Source: Clostridia bacterium (GTDB taxonomy: Bacteria; Bacillota; Clostridia; Oscillospirales; Acutalibacteraceae). Taken from it: DNA of 64,000 bases. This document shows, in pieces, positions 42,716 to 53,784 of the stretch. The stretch spans positions 62,001 to 126,000 of the forward strand of contig JAFQHU010000003.1 in assembly GCA_017397845.1 (NCBI GenBank). The letters are read 5' to 3'. Each line of letters opens with the position of its first letter. Within the stretch, counting starts at the first letter, position 1. A model generated the notes under the pieces. The model was not told the DNA's origin and made no database searches. It saw nothing but the letters and a program-made list of their open reading frames with translations. The position numbers were made by a program, and so were the translations under genes.

Positions 42716-44652
42716 TATCTTACCTTTGAGCCTTCGGGAATACCGTCAACGAAAATAACCTTAACATCATCTTCACTGCAGTCAGCGGCTAAAATCATGC
42801 CCTGACTTTCCACACCGCAGAGAACAGCAGGCTTGAGGTTGGAAACTACGATGATGCTTTTTCCGATGAGATCTTCGGGCTTGTACCATTTAGCTATACC
42901 TGAGGCAACAGTTCTGGGTGTGCCTGTGCCGTCATTGAGAGTGAGCTTTAAAAGCTTCTTTGCTCTTTTTACAGGTTCGCAGTCAGTGATTTTAGCTACT
43001 CTTAAATCAACCTTTGCGAAATCATCAATGCTAATTTGTGCGATGCCTTCGATTTCGCTGAATTTCTTTTCATTTGCCTGAGCGGCCTCCTGCTGTGCTT
43101 TGATTTCTTCCATCATCTTTTCAGCGTCAATACGGGCGAAAAGGGGAGTAGCAGTGCCCACATTATTGCCTGATTTGAGAGCACCGAAGGATGAAAGACT
43201 GTCATAATCGGCTATGTCACAATTAATTTGTGAAAGTATTGATTTGGCTGTTTCGGGCATAAATGAGGAAATAAGAATTGCAATAAATCTGATACCCTCA
43301 AGCAGATTATAAAGAACCGTGCCGAGTCTTTCTTTGTTTGCTTCGTCCTTGGCAAGCGTCCAGGGAGCAGTTTCATCGATGTATTTGTTGCAACGCTTTG
43401 CGAGGTTCATAACAGCTTCTACTGCATCAGCGATATGGTATGTTTCCATTTTCTTTTCAACCGTTTTGACGGTTTCGAGTGCAAAAGCTTTCAGCTCGTC
43501 ATCGACGGCATCACCGCGGGAGGGAGCCATAACTGTACCGCCAAAGTATTTATTCGTCATAGCAACAGTTCTGTTAACGAGATTTCCGAGAGTGTTTGCA
43601 AGGTCGGAATTGAATCTTTCGATAATCGTGCTGTACGAAATGGAACCGTCATTCGCATGAGGCATTTCGGATAAAAGATAATATCTCACTGCGTCAACAC
43701 CGATAAGCTTCGAGAGTTCATCAGCATAAATTACGTTGCCCTTTGATTTTGACATTTTATCTTCGCCGAAAAGAAGCCAAGGGTGACCGTAAACCTGCTT
43801 CGGAAGTTCCTCTCCCAAAGCCATAAGCATAATAGGCCAATAAATTGTATGGAATCGTACTATATCCTTACCGATAATGTGCACATCAGCAGGCCAATAT
43901 TTTTTGTAAAGATCGGCAGAACCGTCGGGGTCATAACCCAAAGCGGTGATATAGTTAGAAAGTGCATCGATCCAAACGTAAATTACATGCTTATCGTCAA
44001 AAGATACAGGAATTCCCCATTTGAATGATGTTCTGGAAACACACAGATCCTGAAGTCCGGGCTTGATAAAATTGTTAAGCATTTCCTTTTTGCGGCTTTC
44101 GGGATAAATGAAGCTGTCGTTGTTTTCGATATAATCCTCCAACTGCTTCTGATATTTTGAAAGACGGAGGAAATAAGCTTCTTCCTTGGCTTTTTTTACT
44201 TCTCTGCCGCAGTCGGGACATTTACCGTCAACGAGCTGAGATTCAGTCCAGAAGGATTCACAGGGGGTGCAGTAGAGACCCTCATATTCACTTTTGTAAA
44301 TATCATCCTGTTCATAAAGCTTTTTGAAAATTTTCTGTACGACCTTTTCGTGATAATCATCAGTGGTTCTGATAAATTTATCGTAGGTTGTATTAAGTGT
44401 ATCACAAATACCTCTTATTTCTTCTGCGACATTGTCAACATATTCTTTGGGTGAAACACCGGCAGCTTTGGCGTATTCTTCGATTTTTTGACCGTGTTCA
44501 TCGGTACCTGTAAGAAAATATACGTCGTAGCCCTGAAGTCTTTTATAACGCGCGATAGCATCGGTCAGAACTATTTCATAGCTGTTACCGATGTGTGGCT
44601 TTCTTGAAGTATATGCAATAGCAGTCGTTATATAAAATTTGCCTTTGTTCAT
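42715..44652 (-). CDS. metG: Methionyl-tRNA synthetase
   Basis: 645-residue class I synthetase. HIGH-like motif KPHIGNSYE near residue 19, KMSKS in EDKMSKSKGN, a zinc knuckle (CTPCESFW ... CPDCGREV), and a C-terminal OB-fold tRNA-binding domain (about 540-645) with VDLRVAKI. Typical Firmicutes length and order. Confidence 0.97.
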   Translation of the reverse strand: MNKGKFYITTAIAYTSRKPHIGNSYEIVLTDAIARYKRLQGYDVYFLTGTDEHGQKIEEYAKAAGVSPKEYVDNVAEEIRGICDTLNTTYDKFIRTTDDYHEKVVQKIFKKLYEQDDIYKSEYEGLYCTPCESFWTESQLVDGKCPDCGREVKKAKEEAYFLRLSKYQKQLEDYIENNDSFIYPESRKKEMLNNFIKPGLQDLCVSRTSFKWGIPVSFDDKHVIYVWIDALSNYITALGYDPDGSADLYKKYWPADVHIIGKDIVRFHTIYWPIMLMALGEELPKQVYGHPWLLFGEDKMSKSKGNVIYADELSKLIGVDAVRYYLLSEMPHANDGSISYSTIIERFNSDLANTLGNLVNRTVAMTNKYFGGTVMAPSRGDAVDDELKAFALETVKTVEKKMETYHIADAVEAVMNLAKRCNKYIDETAPWTLAKDEANKERLGTVLYNLLEGIRFIAILISSFMPETAKSILSQINCDIADYDSLSSFGALKSGNNVGTATPLFARIDAEKMMEEIKAQQEAAQANEKKFSEIEGIAQISIDDFAKVDLRVAKITDCEPVKRAKKLLKLTLNDGTGTPRTVASGIAKWYKPEDLIGKSIIVVSNLKPAVLCGVESQGMILAADCSEDDVKVIFVDGIPEGSKVR

Positions 44653-44690
44653 ACAATTACTTCCTTTCAGTAAACAAAATTACAACTTTC

Positions 44691-44720
44691 ATTTTAACAG
44701 TATTGTCCTTATTTTGTCAA
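44691..44720 (-). promoter_or_regulatory. Promoter of metG-tatD
   Basis: On the minus strand, -35 TTGACA (44720-44715) and -10 TAAAAT (44696-44691), 18-base spacer. It is about 40 bases before the metG start. No T-box or SAM riboswitch is seen in the short leader. Confidence 0.75.
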
Positions 44721-44726
44721 TATTAA

Positions 44727-44758
44727 AAGCAAATAAAGAGCCCTAAAAGACTCTTTAT
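44727..44758 (-). terminator. Terminator of pgsA
   Basis: On the minus strand, ATAAAGAG (44758-44751) pairs with CTCTTTAT (44740-44733) with a 10-base loop, followed by TTGCTTTT. Confidence 0.75.
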
Positions 44759-44762
44759 CTTT

Positions 44763-45299
44763 TTATTTATCGTCAAAAATCAGAACATTTTTGTTTTTAA
44801 TGATATAATCTATGAGCGAAACGACAGTGAGTACCACGGAAACATACATTACTATCTGGCCCAAAATATGAAACGCAGGGACTTTCATCAGTATAATAAT
44901 TATCATCGCCATCTGTGCTATAGTTTTACTTTTACCCCACCAGGTGGCAGCGATAGCAACATTATTATCCGCCGCAACAAGTCTTATGCCGCTTATGGCA
45001 AATTCTCTGCCTATAATAAGTATGGTAACCCATGCGGGAACCTCTCCTGATGCCGTCAGACATATAAGTGCTGAGCATACCAAAAGCTTATCTGCAATAG
45101 GGTCCATAAATTTACCGAAATTTGTAACCATGTTGTACTTATGTGCTATTGTACCGTCAAGCTTGTCGGTAATTGTCGCAACAACGAAAATGCCGAAAGC
45201 GATCCATCTGTTGAAAGACCAAAAATCCGTAAGCATAAACAGGACAAAAAAAGGAACGAGAATTACTCGGAAAACTGTTAGTTTATTTGCAATATTCAT
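44763..45299 (-). CDS. pgsA: CDP-diacylglycerol-glycerol-3-phosphate 3-phosphatidyltransferase
   Basis: 178-residue integral membrane enzyme that makes phosphatidylglycerol-phosphate. The CDP-alcohol phosphotransferase motif is DKLDGTIAHKYNMVTNFGKF with MDPIADK: D-x2-D-G-x2-A-x-x8-G-x3-D-x3-D. The Arg usually found after Ala is His here. ATG 45299 follows AAAGAGGTG; an upstream in-frame start lies on that RBS. Single-gene unit. Confidence 0.9.
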   Translation of the reverse strand: MNIANKLTVFRVILVPFFVLFMLTDFWSFNRWIAFGIFVVATITDKLDGTIAHKYNMVTNFGKFMDPIADKLLVCSALICLTASGEVPAWVTILIIGREFAISGIRLVAADNNVAIAATWWGKSKTIAQMAMIIIILMKVPAFHILGQIVMYVSVVLTVVSLIDYIIKNKNVLIFDDK

Positions 45300-45402
45300 T
45301 TTACACCTCTTTTTCATTTTTATTGATTATATCATAATATTCTTACTTTATCAATAACTTAAAAATTATAATTCTTTGAATATTTGATTTTATGTATTTA
45401 AC

Positions 45403-45432
45403 TTTACTTTTTATGTGAAAATGTAGTATAAT
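45403..45432 (+). promoter_or_regulatory. Promoter of uvrBA
   Basis: -10 TATAAT (45427-45432) with -35 TTTACT (45403-45408), 18-base spacer. No Gram-positive LexA box (GAAC-N4-GTTC type) was seen between 45318 and 45465. Confidence 0.6.
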
Positions 45433-45464
45433 GATAAATAACGAATTCATGAAGGGAGAATAAT

Positions 45465-47429
45465 ATGGACTGCTTTAAGCTCGTTTCCGACTTTAAACCG
45501 ACAGGTGATCAGCCTCAGGCGATTGAAGCACTTGTTGACGGTGTGAAAAAAGGCTATAAAGAACAGACTCTTATGGGTGTTACCGGCTCCGGTAAAACCT
45601 TTACGATGGCAAATATCATCGCACAACTAAACAGACCCACTCTTGTTCTTGCTCATAATAAAACACTCGCCGGACAGCTGTGCAGCGAGTTTAAAGAATT
45701 TTTCCCCGAAAATGCCGTGGAATATTTCGTTTCCTATTATGACTATTATCAGCCTGAGGCCTATATTCCCACCACGGATACTTACATTGAAAAGGATTCC
45801 GCAATTAATGATGAAATTGATAAGCTCCGACATTCGGCAACTTCGGCTCTTTCTGAGAGAAGAGACGTTATCATTGTTGCCAGTGTATCTTGTATTTACA
45901 CTCTCGGTAATCCGATTGATTACCGAAATATGGTTATTTCTTTGCGCGTCGGCATGGAAAAAAGCAGAGAAGAATTGATTGAAAAGCTTGTCGAAATTCA
46001 ATATGACAGAAATGATGTGAACTTTGTCAGAAATAAATTCCGTGTGCGCGGTGATGTTGTGGAAATATATCCTGTATATACTTCTGACACAGCCATACGT
46101 GTTGAGTTTTTTGGGGATGAGATTGACAGAATTTCAGAAATAAATCCACTTACGGGAGAGATAAAAAATAATGTCTCCCATGTTGCTGTTTATCCGGCTT
46201 CCCATTACGTTGTCGCACCTAATAAGCTTGAGAAAGCACTTGAGGATATCAAACAGGAAATGGAAGACAGAGTAACAGAATTTACTAAGGCAGGAAAACT
46301 GCTTGAGGCTGAAAGAATCAGGCAGAGAACTCTTTATGACCTTGAAATGCTTCGAGAGACCGGATTTTGCAAAGGTATAGAGAATTATTCACGGATTATG
46401 TCAGACAGACCTGCCGGTGCCGCACCGTTCACGTTGCTTAATTATTTCCCCGATGATTTTCTTCTGTTCGTTGACGAATCTCATGTAATGCTGCCTCAGG
46501 TTCGTGCTATGTACGGCGGAGACAGATCGAGAAAAGAATCGCTCATTGAATATGGTTTTCGGTTGCCTTCAGCTTATGATAACAGACCTCTGAAATTTGA
46601 TGAATTTTACGGCATAGTGGGGCAGAAAATATTTGTAAGTGCCACCCCCGGAGCTTTCGAAAAAGAAAAAAGCAGTCAGATTGTCGAACAGGTTATCCGT
46701 CCCACCGGACTTCTTGACCCGATTATCAGTGTAAGACCCACGGAAGGTCAGATCGATGATATCGTCAGTGAAATTAATATCCGGATTCAAAGAAAAGAAA
46801 GAGTCCTTATAACCACACTTACCAAAAAAATGGCTGAATCTCTTACTGATTATCTCGATAATTTCGGAATCAAGGTAAGATACATGCATTATGATGTTGA
46901 CACAATGGAACGCATGGAAATCATAAGAGATTTACGTTTGGGTGAATTTGATGTGCTTGTCGGTATTAATCTGCTGAGGGAAGGTCTTGATATACCGGAG
47001 GTTTCACTGGTTGTTATTCTCGACGCTGATAAAGAAGGCTTTTTACGTTCCGAAACCTCTTTGGTGCAGACTATAGGCAGAGCGGCACGTAATGCCAACG
47101 GTGAAGTAATAATGTATGCGGACAGAATTACTCCATCGATGAAATATGCTATAGACGAAACAAAAAGACGTCGGGAAATCCAGAATAAATACAATATTGA
47201 CAACGGAATTGTTCCGAAAACCATCGTTAAACAGGTGCGCGATGTTATCGAAATTTCCGAAAAGAAGCTTGATACTGATAAAGCCTTTGCGAAGCTTTCG
47301 CGTGCTGAAAGAGAAAAGGTTATCAAACAGCTCACCGCTGAAATGAAAGAGGCGGCCAAAATACTTGAATTTGAACATGCTGCATTTTTACGTGATAAAA
47401 TTGAAAAGTTCAGAAATATGATGAAATAA
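45465..47429 (+). CDS. uvrB: Excinuclease ABC subunit B
   Basis: 654-residue helicase-like damage-verification subunit of nucleotide excision repair. Walker [11 protein letters not shown], the beta-hairpin region around [13 protein letters not shown], the DESHVMLPQ motif, helicase motif [11 protein letters not shown], and the C-terminal UVR coiled coil ([19 protein letters not shown]) that binds UvrC. RBS AAGGGAG. uvrA follows 9 bases later. Confidence 0.97.
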   Translation: MDCFKLVSDFKPTGDQPQAIEALVDGVKKGYKEQTLMGVTGSGKTFTMANIIAQLNRPTLVLAHNKTLAGQLCSEFKEFFPENAVEYFVSYYDYYQPEAYIPTTDTYIEKDSAINDEIDKLRHSATSALSERRDVIIVASVSCIYTLGNPIDYRNMVISLRVGMEKSREELIEKLVEIQYDRNDVNFVRNKFRVRGDVVEIYPVYTSDTAIRVEFFGDEIDRISEINPLTGEIKNNVSHVAVYPASHYVVAPNKLEKALEDIKQEMEDRVTEFTKAGKLLEAERIRQRTLYDLEMLRETGFCKGIENYSRIMSDRPAGAAPFTLLNYFPDDFLLFVDESHVMLPQVRAMYGGDRSRKESLIEYGFRLPSAYDNRPLKFDEFYGIVGQKIFVSATPGAFEKEKSSQIVEQVIRPTGLLDPIISVRPTEGQIDDIVSEINIRIQRKERVLITTLTKKMAESLTDYLDNFGIKVRYMHYDVDTMERMEIIRDLRLGEFDVLVGINLLREGLDIPEVSLVVILDADKEGFLRSETSLVQTIGRAARNANGEVIMYADRITPSMKYAIDETKRRREIQNKYNIDNGIVPKTIVKQVRDVIEISEKKLDTDKAFAKLSRAEREKVIKQLTAEMKEAAKILEFEHAAFLRDKIEKFRNMMK

Positions 47430-47438
47430 GAGGGATTT

Positions 47439-50276
47439 ATGTCACAGAAAAATATTATTATAAAGGGTGCAAGAGAGCATAATCTTAAAAATATTGACCT
47501 GACCTTACCTAGAGATAAATTTATTGTTTTTACGGGTCTGTCCGGATCAGGTAAATCTTCTCTTGCCTTTGATACAATATACGCAGAGGGACAGAGAAGA
47601 TATGTTGAGTCCCTTTCTTCTTATGCGAGACAGTTTTTAGGACAGATGGACAAACCTGATGTGGATTATATAGAGGGACTTTCACCTGCTATATCCATTG
47701 ATCAGAAAACTACCTCAAAAAATCCTCGTTCAACTGTAGGTACAATAACCGAAATATATGATTACCTTCGTTTGCTTTATGCTCGTATAGGTATTCCGCA
47801 CTGTACTGTTTGCGGTAAAGAAATCAAACAGCAGACAGTTGATCAGATAGTGGATAAAATTCTCGAAATGCCTGAGGGTACGAAAATTCAGCTTTTGTCT
47901 CCGATTGTCAGAGGCAGAAAAGGTGAGTATGTAAAAGAACTTGAAGGCATAAGAAAATCCGGCTTTGTCCGAGTAAGAATTGATTCAATAACTTATGACC
48001 TTTCGGAAAAGATAAAGATCGAAAAAAATAAAAAGCATAATATAGAGGTTGTAGTTGACCGTCTTGTAGTTAAAGAAAGTATAAAATCGAGACTTTCGGA
48101 TTCTATCGAAACGGCGACAAAGCTTTCTGACGGTTTGCTGATCGTCGATGTTATCGGTGACAAAGAAACAGTATTTTCTCTTAACTATGCATGTCCCGAA
48201 CACGGTGTCAGCTTTGGTGAGATAACGCCTCGCATGTTTTCTTTTAACAGCCCGTTCGGTTCATGTAAAAAGTGTTCGGGACTCGGCGTATTTATGGAAA
48301 TATCGCCGTCAATGATTATTCCCGACAGAAAGCTTTCGATAAGACAGGGGGCTATTAAAGCTGCGGGCTGGCAATGTAAGGATGAAAACTCTATTTCGGG
48401 TATGTATTACACTGCTCTCGGAAAAAAATACGGCTTTGATCTCGACACCCCTATCGAAGATTTGTCATTTGAAGCTTATGAGGCTTTGCTATACGGCACA
48501 AAAGGCGAGAAATTGAAAATGGAAAGAACAACAAGCTACGGAAGCGGAACATATCTTGCAGAATTTGAGGGTGTTCTCAATAACCTTCAGCGCAGATATA
48601 CTGACTCTACATCCGAGGCTTCTAAAAAAGAGATCGAATCACTAATGACGGTCACGGAGTGCAAAGAGTGTGGCGGCGCCCGTCTCAGCAAAGAAGCACT
48701 CAGTGTTACCGTAGACGGTAAAAATATTCATGAGGTATGCTCTTTATCTGTTTATGAATCCTTAGAATTTATAAAAAAGCTTCCCGAAAAGCTCAGTGAA
48801 AGAGAACTTACTATTGCGAAACTAATTATTAAAGAAATTACGGAACGGCTTTCGTTTCTTAACAGCGTCGGTCTCAGTTATCTGACCTTAGCACGTCAAT
48901 CGGGCTCACTCTCCGGCGGTGAAAGCCAAAGAATCAGACTTGCCACACAAATCGGCTCTTCCCTTGTCGGGGTGCTTTATATTCTCGATGAGCCCAGTAT
49001 AGGGCTTCATCAGCGCGATAACGGTAAGCTGATAAGCACTCTTAAGCATTTGCGGGATATAGGTAATACACTTATTGTAGTTGAGCATGACGAAGATACG
49101 ATGCTCGAAGCAGATTATGTGGTTGATGTCGGTCCCGGAGCCGGTATTCATGGCGGTAATATTGTCGCTTGCGGAGAAATAAATGATATTCTTCAATGTG
49201 AAAACTCACTCACGGGACAGTATCTCAGCGGAAAAAAAATAATACCCGTGCCCGCTGAAAGACGAAAAGGAAACGGAAAAGCACTTAAAGTATACGGAGC
49301 TTCACAGAATAATCTTAAAAACATAGATGTCGAAATACCGTTGGGCGAGTTTGTTTGCGTTACGGGTGTTTCCGGTTCCGGTAAGTCGTCTCTCGTCAAT
49401 GAAATCCTCAATAAGCACCTTTCAAATGAGCTAAACGGTGCAAAACAAATTCCCGGTAAATTCAGAAAGATGACGGGAATTGAGCATCTTGACAAAGTTA
49501 TCAATATTGATCAGTCACCAATAGGCAGAACTCCGCGTTCAAATCCTGCCACATATACGGGTGTTTTCACTGACATCAGGGAGCTCTTTGCTTCTACTAC
49601 CGATGCGAAGGCAAAAGGCTATACAGCAGGCAGATTTTCTTTTAATACTAAAGGCGGACGCTGTGAAGCTTGTGAGGGTGACGGTATTGTGAAAATCGAG
49701 ATGCATTTTCTTGCCGATGTTTATGTTCCTTGTGAGGTTTGTAAGGGTAAAAGATATAATTCAGAAACCTTGGGTGTAAAATACAAAGGAAAATCTATTT
49801 ACGATGTTCTTGAAATGACCATTGAAGAGGGGATGACGTTTTTTGAAAACATTCCCCGAATACACAAAAAATTAGAAACGCTTTATAATGTCGGTCTTGG
49901 TTATGTTAAAATAGGTCAGCCGGCTACTACTCTTTCCGGAGGCGAAGCGCAGAGGGTAAAATTATCTACTGAACTTGCCCGGTCCTCGACGGGAAAGACC
50001 GTTTATATACTCGATGAGCCCACAACAGGTCTTCATACAGCCGATGTACACAGGCTTATCAATGTTCTGCAGACTTTGGTTGATAAAGGCAACAGTGTTA
50101 TTGTTATTGAACATAATCTTGATGTTATCAAATCTGCGGACTATGTTATTGATCTCGGTCCTGAGGGAGGAGATGGCGGAGGAACGGTTGTAGCTACGGG
50201 AACTCCTGAGGAAATCGCACACACAGATGCTTCATATACCGGACTGTATTTGAAAAAGCACCTTAATTTTAAATAA
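47439..50276 (+). CDS. uvrA: Excinuclease ABC subunit A
   Basis: 945-residue damage-recognition ATPase with two ABC modules. Walker [10 protein letters not shown] near the N-terminus and GVSGSGKSS near residue 645; signature LSGGESQRI and LSGGEAQRV; zinc modules around [16 protein letters not shown] with CKECGGARL, and CEACEGDG with CEVCKGKRY. The length matches the family. Second gene of the uvrBA unit, followed by a terminator. Confidence 0.97.
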   Translation: MSQKNIIIKGAREHNLKNIDLTLPRDKFIVFTGLSGSGKSSLAFDTIYAEGQRRYVESLSSYARQFLGQMDKPDVDYIEGLSPAISIDQKTTSKNPRSTVGTITEIYDYLRLLYARIGIPHCTVCGKEIKQQTVDQIVDKILEMPEGTKIQLLSPIVRGRKGEYVKELEGIRKSGFVRVRIDSITYDLSEKIKIEKNKKHNIEVVVDRLVVKESIKSRLSDSIETATKLSDGLLIVDVIGDKETVFSLNYACPEHGVSFGEITPRMFSFNSPFGSCKKCSGLGVFMEISPSMIIPDRKLSIRQGAIKAAGWQCKDENSISGMYYTALGKKYGFDLDTPIEDLSFEAYEALLYGTKGEKLKMERTTSYGSGTYLAEFEGVLNNLQRRYTDSTSEASKKEIESLMTVTECKECGGARLSKEALSVTVDGKNIHEVCSLSVYESLEFIKKLPEKLSERELTIAKLIIKEITERLSFLNSVGLSYLTLARQSGSLSGGESQRIRLATQIGSSLVGVLYILDEPSIGLHQRDNGKLISTLKHLRDIGNTLIVVEHDEDTMLEADYVVDVGPGAGIHGGNIVACGEINDILQCENSLTGQYLSGKKIIPVPAERRKGNGKALKVYGASQNNLKNIDVEIPLGEFVCVTGVSGSGKSSLVNEILNKHLSNELNGAKQIPGKFRKMTGIEHLDKVINIDQSPIGRTPRSNPATYTGVFTDIRELFASTTDAKAKGYTAGRFSFNTKGGRCEACEGDGIVKIEMHFLADVYVPCEVCKGKRYNSETLGVKYKGKSIYDVLEMTIEEGMTFFENIPRIHKKLETLYNVGLGYVKIGQPATTLSGGEAQRVKLSTELARSSTGKTVYILDEPTTGLHTADVHRLINVLQTLVDKGNSVIVIEHNLDVIKSADYVIDLGPEGGDGGGTVVATGTPEEIAHTDASYTGLYLKKHLNFK

Positions 50277-50291
50277 ATTGTTAATTAGGCT

Positions 50292-50325
50292 AAAGGCAAG
50301 TGTTTTTAACTTGCCTTTAATTTTT
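50292..50325 (+). terminator. Terminator of uvrBA
   Basis: Perfect 10-bp stem AAAGGCAAGT (50292-50301) / ACTTGCCTTT (50309-50318), followed by AATTTTT. Confidence 0.85.
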
Positions 50326-50371
50326 AATTGTGATATAATCGTCAAGTTAAATGCACACATCGGGTGTATTT
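50311..50371 (+). promoter_or_regulatory. Promoter and possible operator of the GPH transporter gene
   Basis: -35 TTGCCT (50311-50316) lies in the 3' arm of the uvrA terminator and -10 TATAAT is at 50334-50339, 17 bases apart. Downstream, AAATGCAC (50349-50356) and GTGTATTT (50364-50371) form an imperfect dyad with a 7-base centre, at about +3 to +25, where a LacI-type repressor could act. Confidence 0.5.
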
Positions 50372-50406
50372 TAGTGAAATTATACATAAGAAAGGAAAAG
50401 GAAAAC

Positions 50407-51993
50407 ATGAAAGTAAATGAACTTTTACACAAAGTGTTCGGTACCACACCGGGCAAAGGTGTTCAGCCGAGGGAAGCAGTAGCCTACGGTGTTGCGGGCT
50501 TCGGTCAGAACTTCATCTGTACCATTATTGGTTCTTATATTACCGTATTTATGACGGATGCACTTCTTTTCGGTGCTGAAGGCGTAAAGGTTGGTGCTTT
50601 GGAGGGTGCGATTGCTGTTGCGTTCCTTATGCTCGGCACGAGAATTTTCGACGCATGTAATGACCCGATCATGGGATCAATTGTTGACAAAACCAGAACG
50701 AAGTGGGGTAAATGTCGTCCCTATCTTAAATGGATGGCAATTCCCATAGCTGTCAGCACAATTCTTTGCTTCCTTCCCATCTACGAAGCAAAAGCTATGT
50801 GGACATTTGCAACTATTTCTGTTCTTTATGTTATCTGGTCAGTGCTTTATACAGTTGCTGACGTTCCTTATTGGGGACTTGCTACCTGTCTTACAAATGA
50901 TACAACCGTCAGAGGTAATATCCTTACAGTAGTACGTCTCGTTTGTACTGTAGGTGCCGGTATTGTTACTGTCGGTGTTCCCATCATCACAAATGCTGTT
51001 ACAGCAAAGTTTAAGTACACTGAGGCTGATCTTGCTCTCATTATGACTGATAAAGCTGAGCAGATTGCATCCATTGTTGCTAATCAGGGTAAAACAGCTG
51101 AGGAGGCTGCACGTACATTTATCGGTACAGTAATGAACAGCGGTGTTGAGGCTAACGCAAATACACTTAAGTGGACTTATTTCATCTGTGCAGTTGTTTT
51201 TGTTGTTGCAGCTGTTCCCATGTTCTTCTATGGCTTTAAAAACACCCAAGAGCACATCACTGCCGATTATGATGAAGTTCCTTCATTCGGTCATAACCTC
51301 AAGCTCCTGTTTAAAAACAAAGAGCTTCTTCTTATCGTTCTTTCCGGTGTTTTCGGCGGCGCAAGAATGGTTTATTCATATACCGGCGGTCTTTATTTCG
51401 CAAAGTATGTTCTTAAAAATGAAGGTTTATACGGAATTATAACACTTCTTGTTATTCCCGGCGGCCTTGTTGCATCTTTGCTTGTTCCTTGGCTTACAAA
51501 GAAATTTACCAAAAAGTATACTTACATTCTTGTTCACCTCTTCGGCGGTGTCGTAATGGCAATTATGTACTTTGTCGGATATGACGCTCCCTGGAAGCTT
51601 ATAGTTTCTGCAATCGGTCTCGTTCTTCTCGGTATTCCTCAGGGTGTTAATAACATAATGAGTTACGCCATGATCGGTGATACCGTTGATTACCTCGAAT
51701 GGAAAACAGGTGAAAGAGGCGAAGGAATCTGCTTCGCAATGCAAACTCTTATCAATAAAATCGGTATGGCAGTCGGTGCATTCATCGGCGTTATGTCCAT
51801 GAGTATTGCAGGTATCGATGCTGCTACAGGTCATGTTGCAAATCCTGATATGCTTTGGAATGTTCTGATTCTTTCCGGTGTAATCAGTATGTTTGCTTGT
51901 GCTGTTCCCATGTTCTTCTACACTCTTACTGAAAAGAGACAAAGAGAAATTGTCGCTGAAATTGAGGCAAGAAAGGCTTCCAAAGCGAAATAA
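50407..51993 (+). CDS. GPH-family (MelB-like) glycoside:cation symporter
   Basis: 528-residue transporter with about twelve membrane helices in two halves. GPH strings are visible: FGQNFICTIIGSY near the start, RIFDACNDPIMGSIVDKTRTKWGKCRPY, VPYWGLATCLTNDTTVRG and, in the second half, MSYAMIGDTVDYLEWKTGERGEGICF (read in parts). ATG 50407 is chosen because the mature N-terminus MKVNELLHKVFGTTPGKGV matches the family and AGGAAAAGG precedes it. There is an extra soluble loop of about 60 residues between helices 6 and 7. Sugar unknown. Confidence 0.88.
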   Translation: MKVNELLHKVFGTTPGKGVQPREAVAYGVAGFGQNFICTIIGSYITVFMTDALLFGAEGVKVGALEGAIAVAFLMLGTRIFDACNDPIMGSIVDKTRTKWGKCRPYLKWMAIPIAVSTILCFLPIYEAKAMWTFATISVLYVIWSVLYTVADVPYWGLATCLTNDTTVRGNILTVVRLVCTVGAGIVTVGVPIITNAVTAKFKYTEADLALIMTDKAEQIASIVANQGKTAEEAARTFIGTVMNSGVEANANTLKWTYFICAVVFVVAAVPMFFYGFKNTQEHITADYDEVPSFGHNLKLLFKNKELLLIVLSGVFGGARMVYSYTGGLYFAKYVLKNEGLYGIITLLVIPGGLVASLLVPWLTKKFTKKYTYILVHLFGGVVMAIMYFVGYDAPWKLIVSAIGLVLLGIPQGVNNIMSYAMIGDTVDYLEWKTGERGEGICFAMQTLINKIGMAVGAFIGVMSMSIAGIDAATGHVANPDMLWNVLILSGVISMFACAVPMFFYTLTEKRQREIVAEIEARKASKAK

Positions 51994-52012
51994 TATAACG
52001 AAATCAGATCAT

Positions 52013-52045
52013 AACCACCGGTTCATTCAACCGGTGGTTTGTTTT
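52013..52045 (+). terminator. Terminator of the GPH transporter gene
   Basis: Perfect 11-bp stem AACCACCGGTT (52013-52023) / AACCGGTGGTT (52029-52039), loop CATTC, followed by TGTTTTG. The next 190 bases hold no convincing gene; a short frame there (about 52048-52129) might be debris but has no start signal. Confidence 0.88.
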
Positions 52046-52225
52046 GCTCTTACAGGGTTTAAGAAAGCCGGAACCGCATTATACGTTCCGCTGACCGTGA
52101 AGGGTCAGAGTATTTCAGTTATTGGTTAAAGATCATAGCTGTTATATTCGGATCGAATTACTCTCGTCGATTATATTTTTTCGGCAATATTCGTCCATTT
52201 GCCCTCAGTAGAACTACACATACAA

Positions 52226-52265
52226 AAATACCCTGCAAATTTACGGATTAGGCAAAATTGCAGGG
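52226..52265 (-). terminator. Terminator of the minus-strand PHP/YfcC unit
   Basis: On the minus strand, CCCTGCAA (52265-52258) pairs with TTGCAGGG (52238-52231), followed by TATTTTTG. Confidence 0.8.
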
Positions 52266-52283
52266 CTGAATTTTTAATTTTTA

Positions 52284-53771
52284 TCAATAACCTATGGCGG
52301 TTCCTAAAGCCATAATTCCTATACTTGCAGCAAATTCAGCTAAAAACAGCTTCCAAGAAATTTTGATATATTTGAAATAGGAAACATTAATTATTCCCAA
52401 AGCAATTATTAGAAGTCCGTTTGTCGGAAAAAGAACATTACAAAGACCGTCACTCAGACAAAAAGCAACAATTAGGTTTTGTCTTCCTATTGAAAGCATA
52501 TCCACAATAGGAATAAGTATCGGCATAAGAAGAAATGCTTTAGCAGATCCGCTTCCTATAAAGAATTCAAAAACGCATATCACAAAGAAAATTATTATAA
52601 TTGAAATGTAAGGATTAATTTCTTTAATCAGGCTATAAACCCAATAAAGGAGAGTATCAATAATCATACCCTGTTTAAGAATATATGTCACACATATTAT
52701 GAGAATTATGACAGGAGCCACGGGAAGAATGGTTTTTGCACCGGAAATAAACCCTGACAGCAACTCTTTTTTATTTATCCCTGATATGTAACCTGCTCTC
52801 ATTCCGCCTACAGTAAATAACATAGCCATCGAAACCAAAGGCAGATAACCGATGATATCTGATATGGTTCTGTCCTCGATAAAAGTGTTTGTGATAAGGC
52901 ATATTACCGTAATAACGAGAACTGCAAGTAAAGCTTTAATAAAAGCTCCTGACGCCTTTTTCATCATCGGATTACTGAGAGCTTTCTCTGTTTCCGATTT
53001 ATCGAGAAAACGTTCTCTCAGCTCATTGTCACTTTCGTAGCACAGAGATGATTCGGGATTTTTCTCGATTTTTTTTGCATAGTGTACGAGAAAAAATGTT
53101 AATATGGAATATATTACTGCAAAAACGAAGCATCTGAAAAGCACGCCGGAGAACATCGGAAGATTAGCCATGGACTGAACTATACCGACATTAAATGGAT
53201 TGAAGGTGGCGGCGGAATAACCGAAAGCGACGGCAATGAGACTGAATCCGAGTCCTACAAATGAGTCCCATCCCAATGAAAGAGATATCGCAACGGCTAA
53301 GGGTACGAGAGTTACGGATTCTTCGAGTATGCCCGCAAAAGAGCTTAAAAGCATACAAAAGAAAATCATTACAGACAAAAGTACGTATTTTTTGTCGGAA
53401 AACTTATTTACCACGACATTCATCATATATTTCAGTACGCCGCTTTTATCAAGAATAAGAAAAGTACCGCCGATTAAAACGATTATCAGTATAATTGAGA
53501 CGCCTGTGAGAGCATCGCCTGTTGAATAAATGAATGTTTCTACAGGGGATAGAAAAACTCGCCAAAAGCTGTAACCTACATCCTCGCGCGGTATTTCGTG
53601 ATAAGTTCCGTTAATAATTGAGCCGTTTGAATCAGTATGGTACGCACCTGTGGGGATAACCTGTGTGAGTATGCCTGCGAATATCATGATCGCAAACAGT
53701 AAAACTGTAATTCCGATTATTGTCTTTTTTTCGATTCTGATACCGGAAGTTATTTTATCGTTTTTATCCAT
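52284..53771 (-). CDS. YfcC family (C4-dicarboxylate anaerobic carrier-like) membrane transporter
   Basis: 495 residues, about twelve membrane helices. The N-terminus has the YfcC/DcuC-type pattern of a first helix followed by VIPTGAYHTD and an outside loop. Inner strings include SFAGILEESVTLVPLAVAIS, GYSAATFNPFNVGIVQ and FEFFIGSGSAKAFLLMPIL, typical of the AbgT/arsenite-permease-like ion transporter superfamily. Substrates of the family include basic amino acids and dicarboxylates. It follows the PHP gene by 13 bases on the same strand. Substrate here unknown. Confidence 0.8.
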   Translation of the reverse strand: MDKNDKITSGIRIEKKTIIGITVLLFAIMIFAGILTQVIPTGAYHTDSNGSIINGTYHEIPREDVGYSFWRVFLSPVETFIYSTGDALTGVSIILIIVLIGGTFLILDKSGVLKYMMNVVVNKFSDKKYVLLSVMIFFCMLLSSFAGILEESVTLVPLAVAISLSLGWDSFVGLGFSLIAVAFGYSAATFNPFNVGIVQSMANLPMFSGVLFRCFVFAVIYSILTFFLVHYAKKIEKNPESSLCYESDNELRERFLDKSETEKALSNPMMKKASGAFIKALLAVLVITVICLITNTFIEDRTISDIIGYLPLVSMAMLFTVGGMRAGYISGINKKELLSGFISGAKTILPVAPVIILIICVTYILKQGMIIDTLLYWVYSLIKEINPYISIIIIFFVICVFEFFIGSGSAKAFLLMPILIPIVDMLSIGRQNLIVAFCLSDGLCNVLFPTNGLLIIALGIINVSYFKYIKISWKLFLAEFAASIGIMALGTAIGY

Positions 53772-53784
53772 TTAACAAACCTCC

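Noticed and set aside
52048..52129. Possible gene remnant after the GPH transporter terminator
   Set aside because: A few residues look protein-like (ALYVPLTVKG) but there is no start signal or homology that I can support; left as unexplained intergenic sequence.
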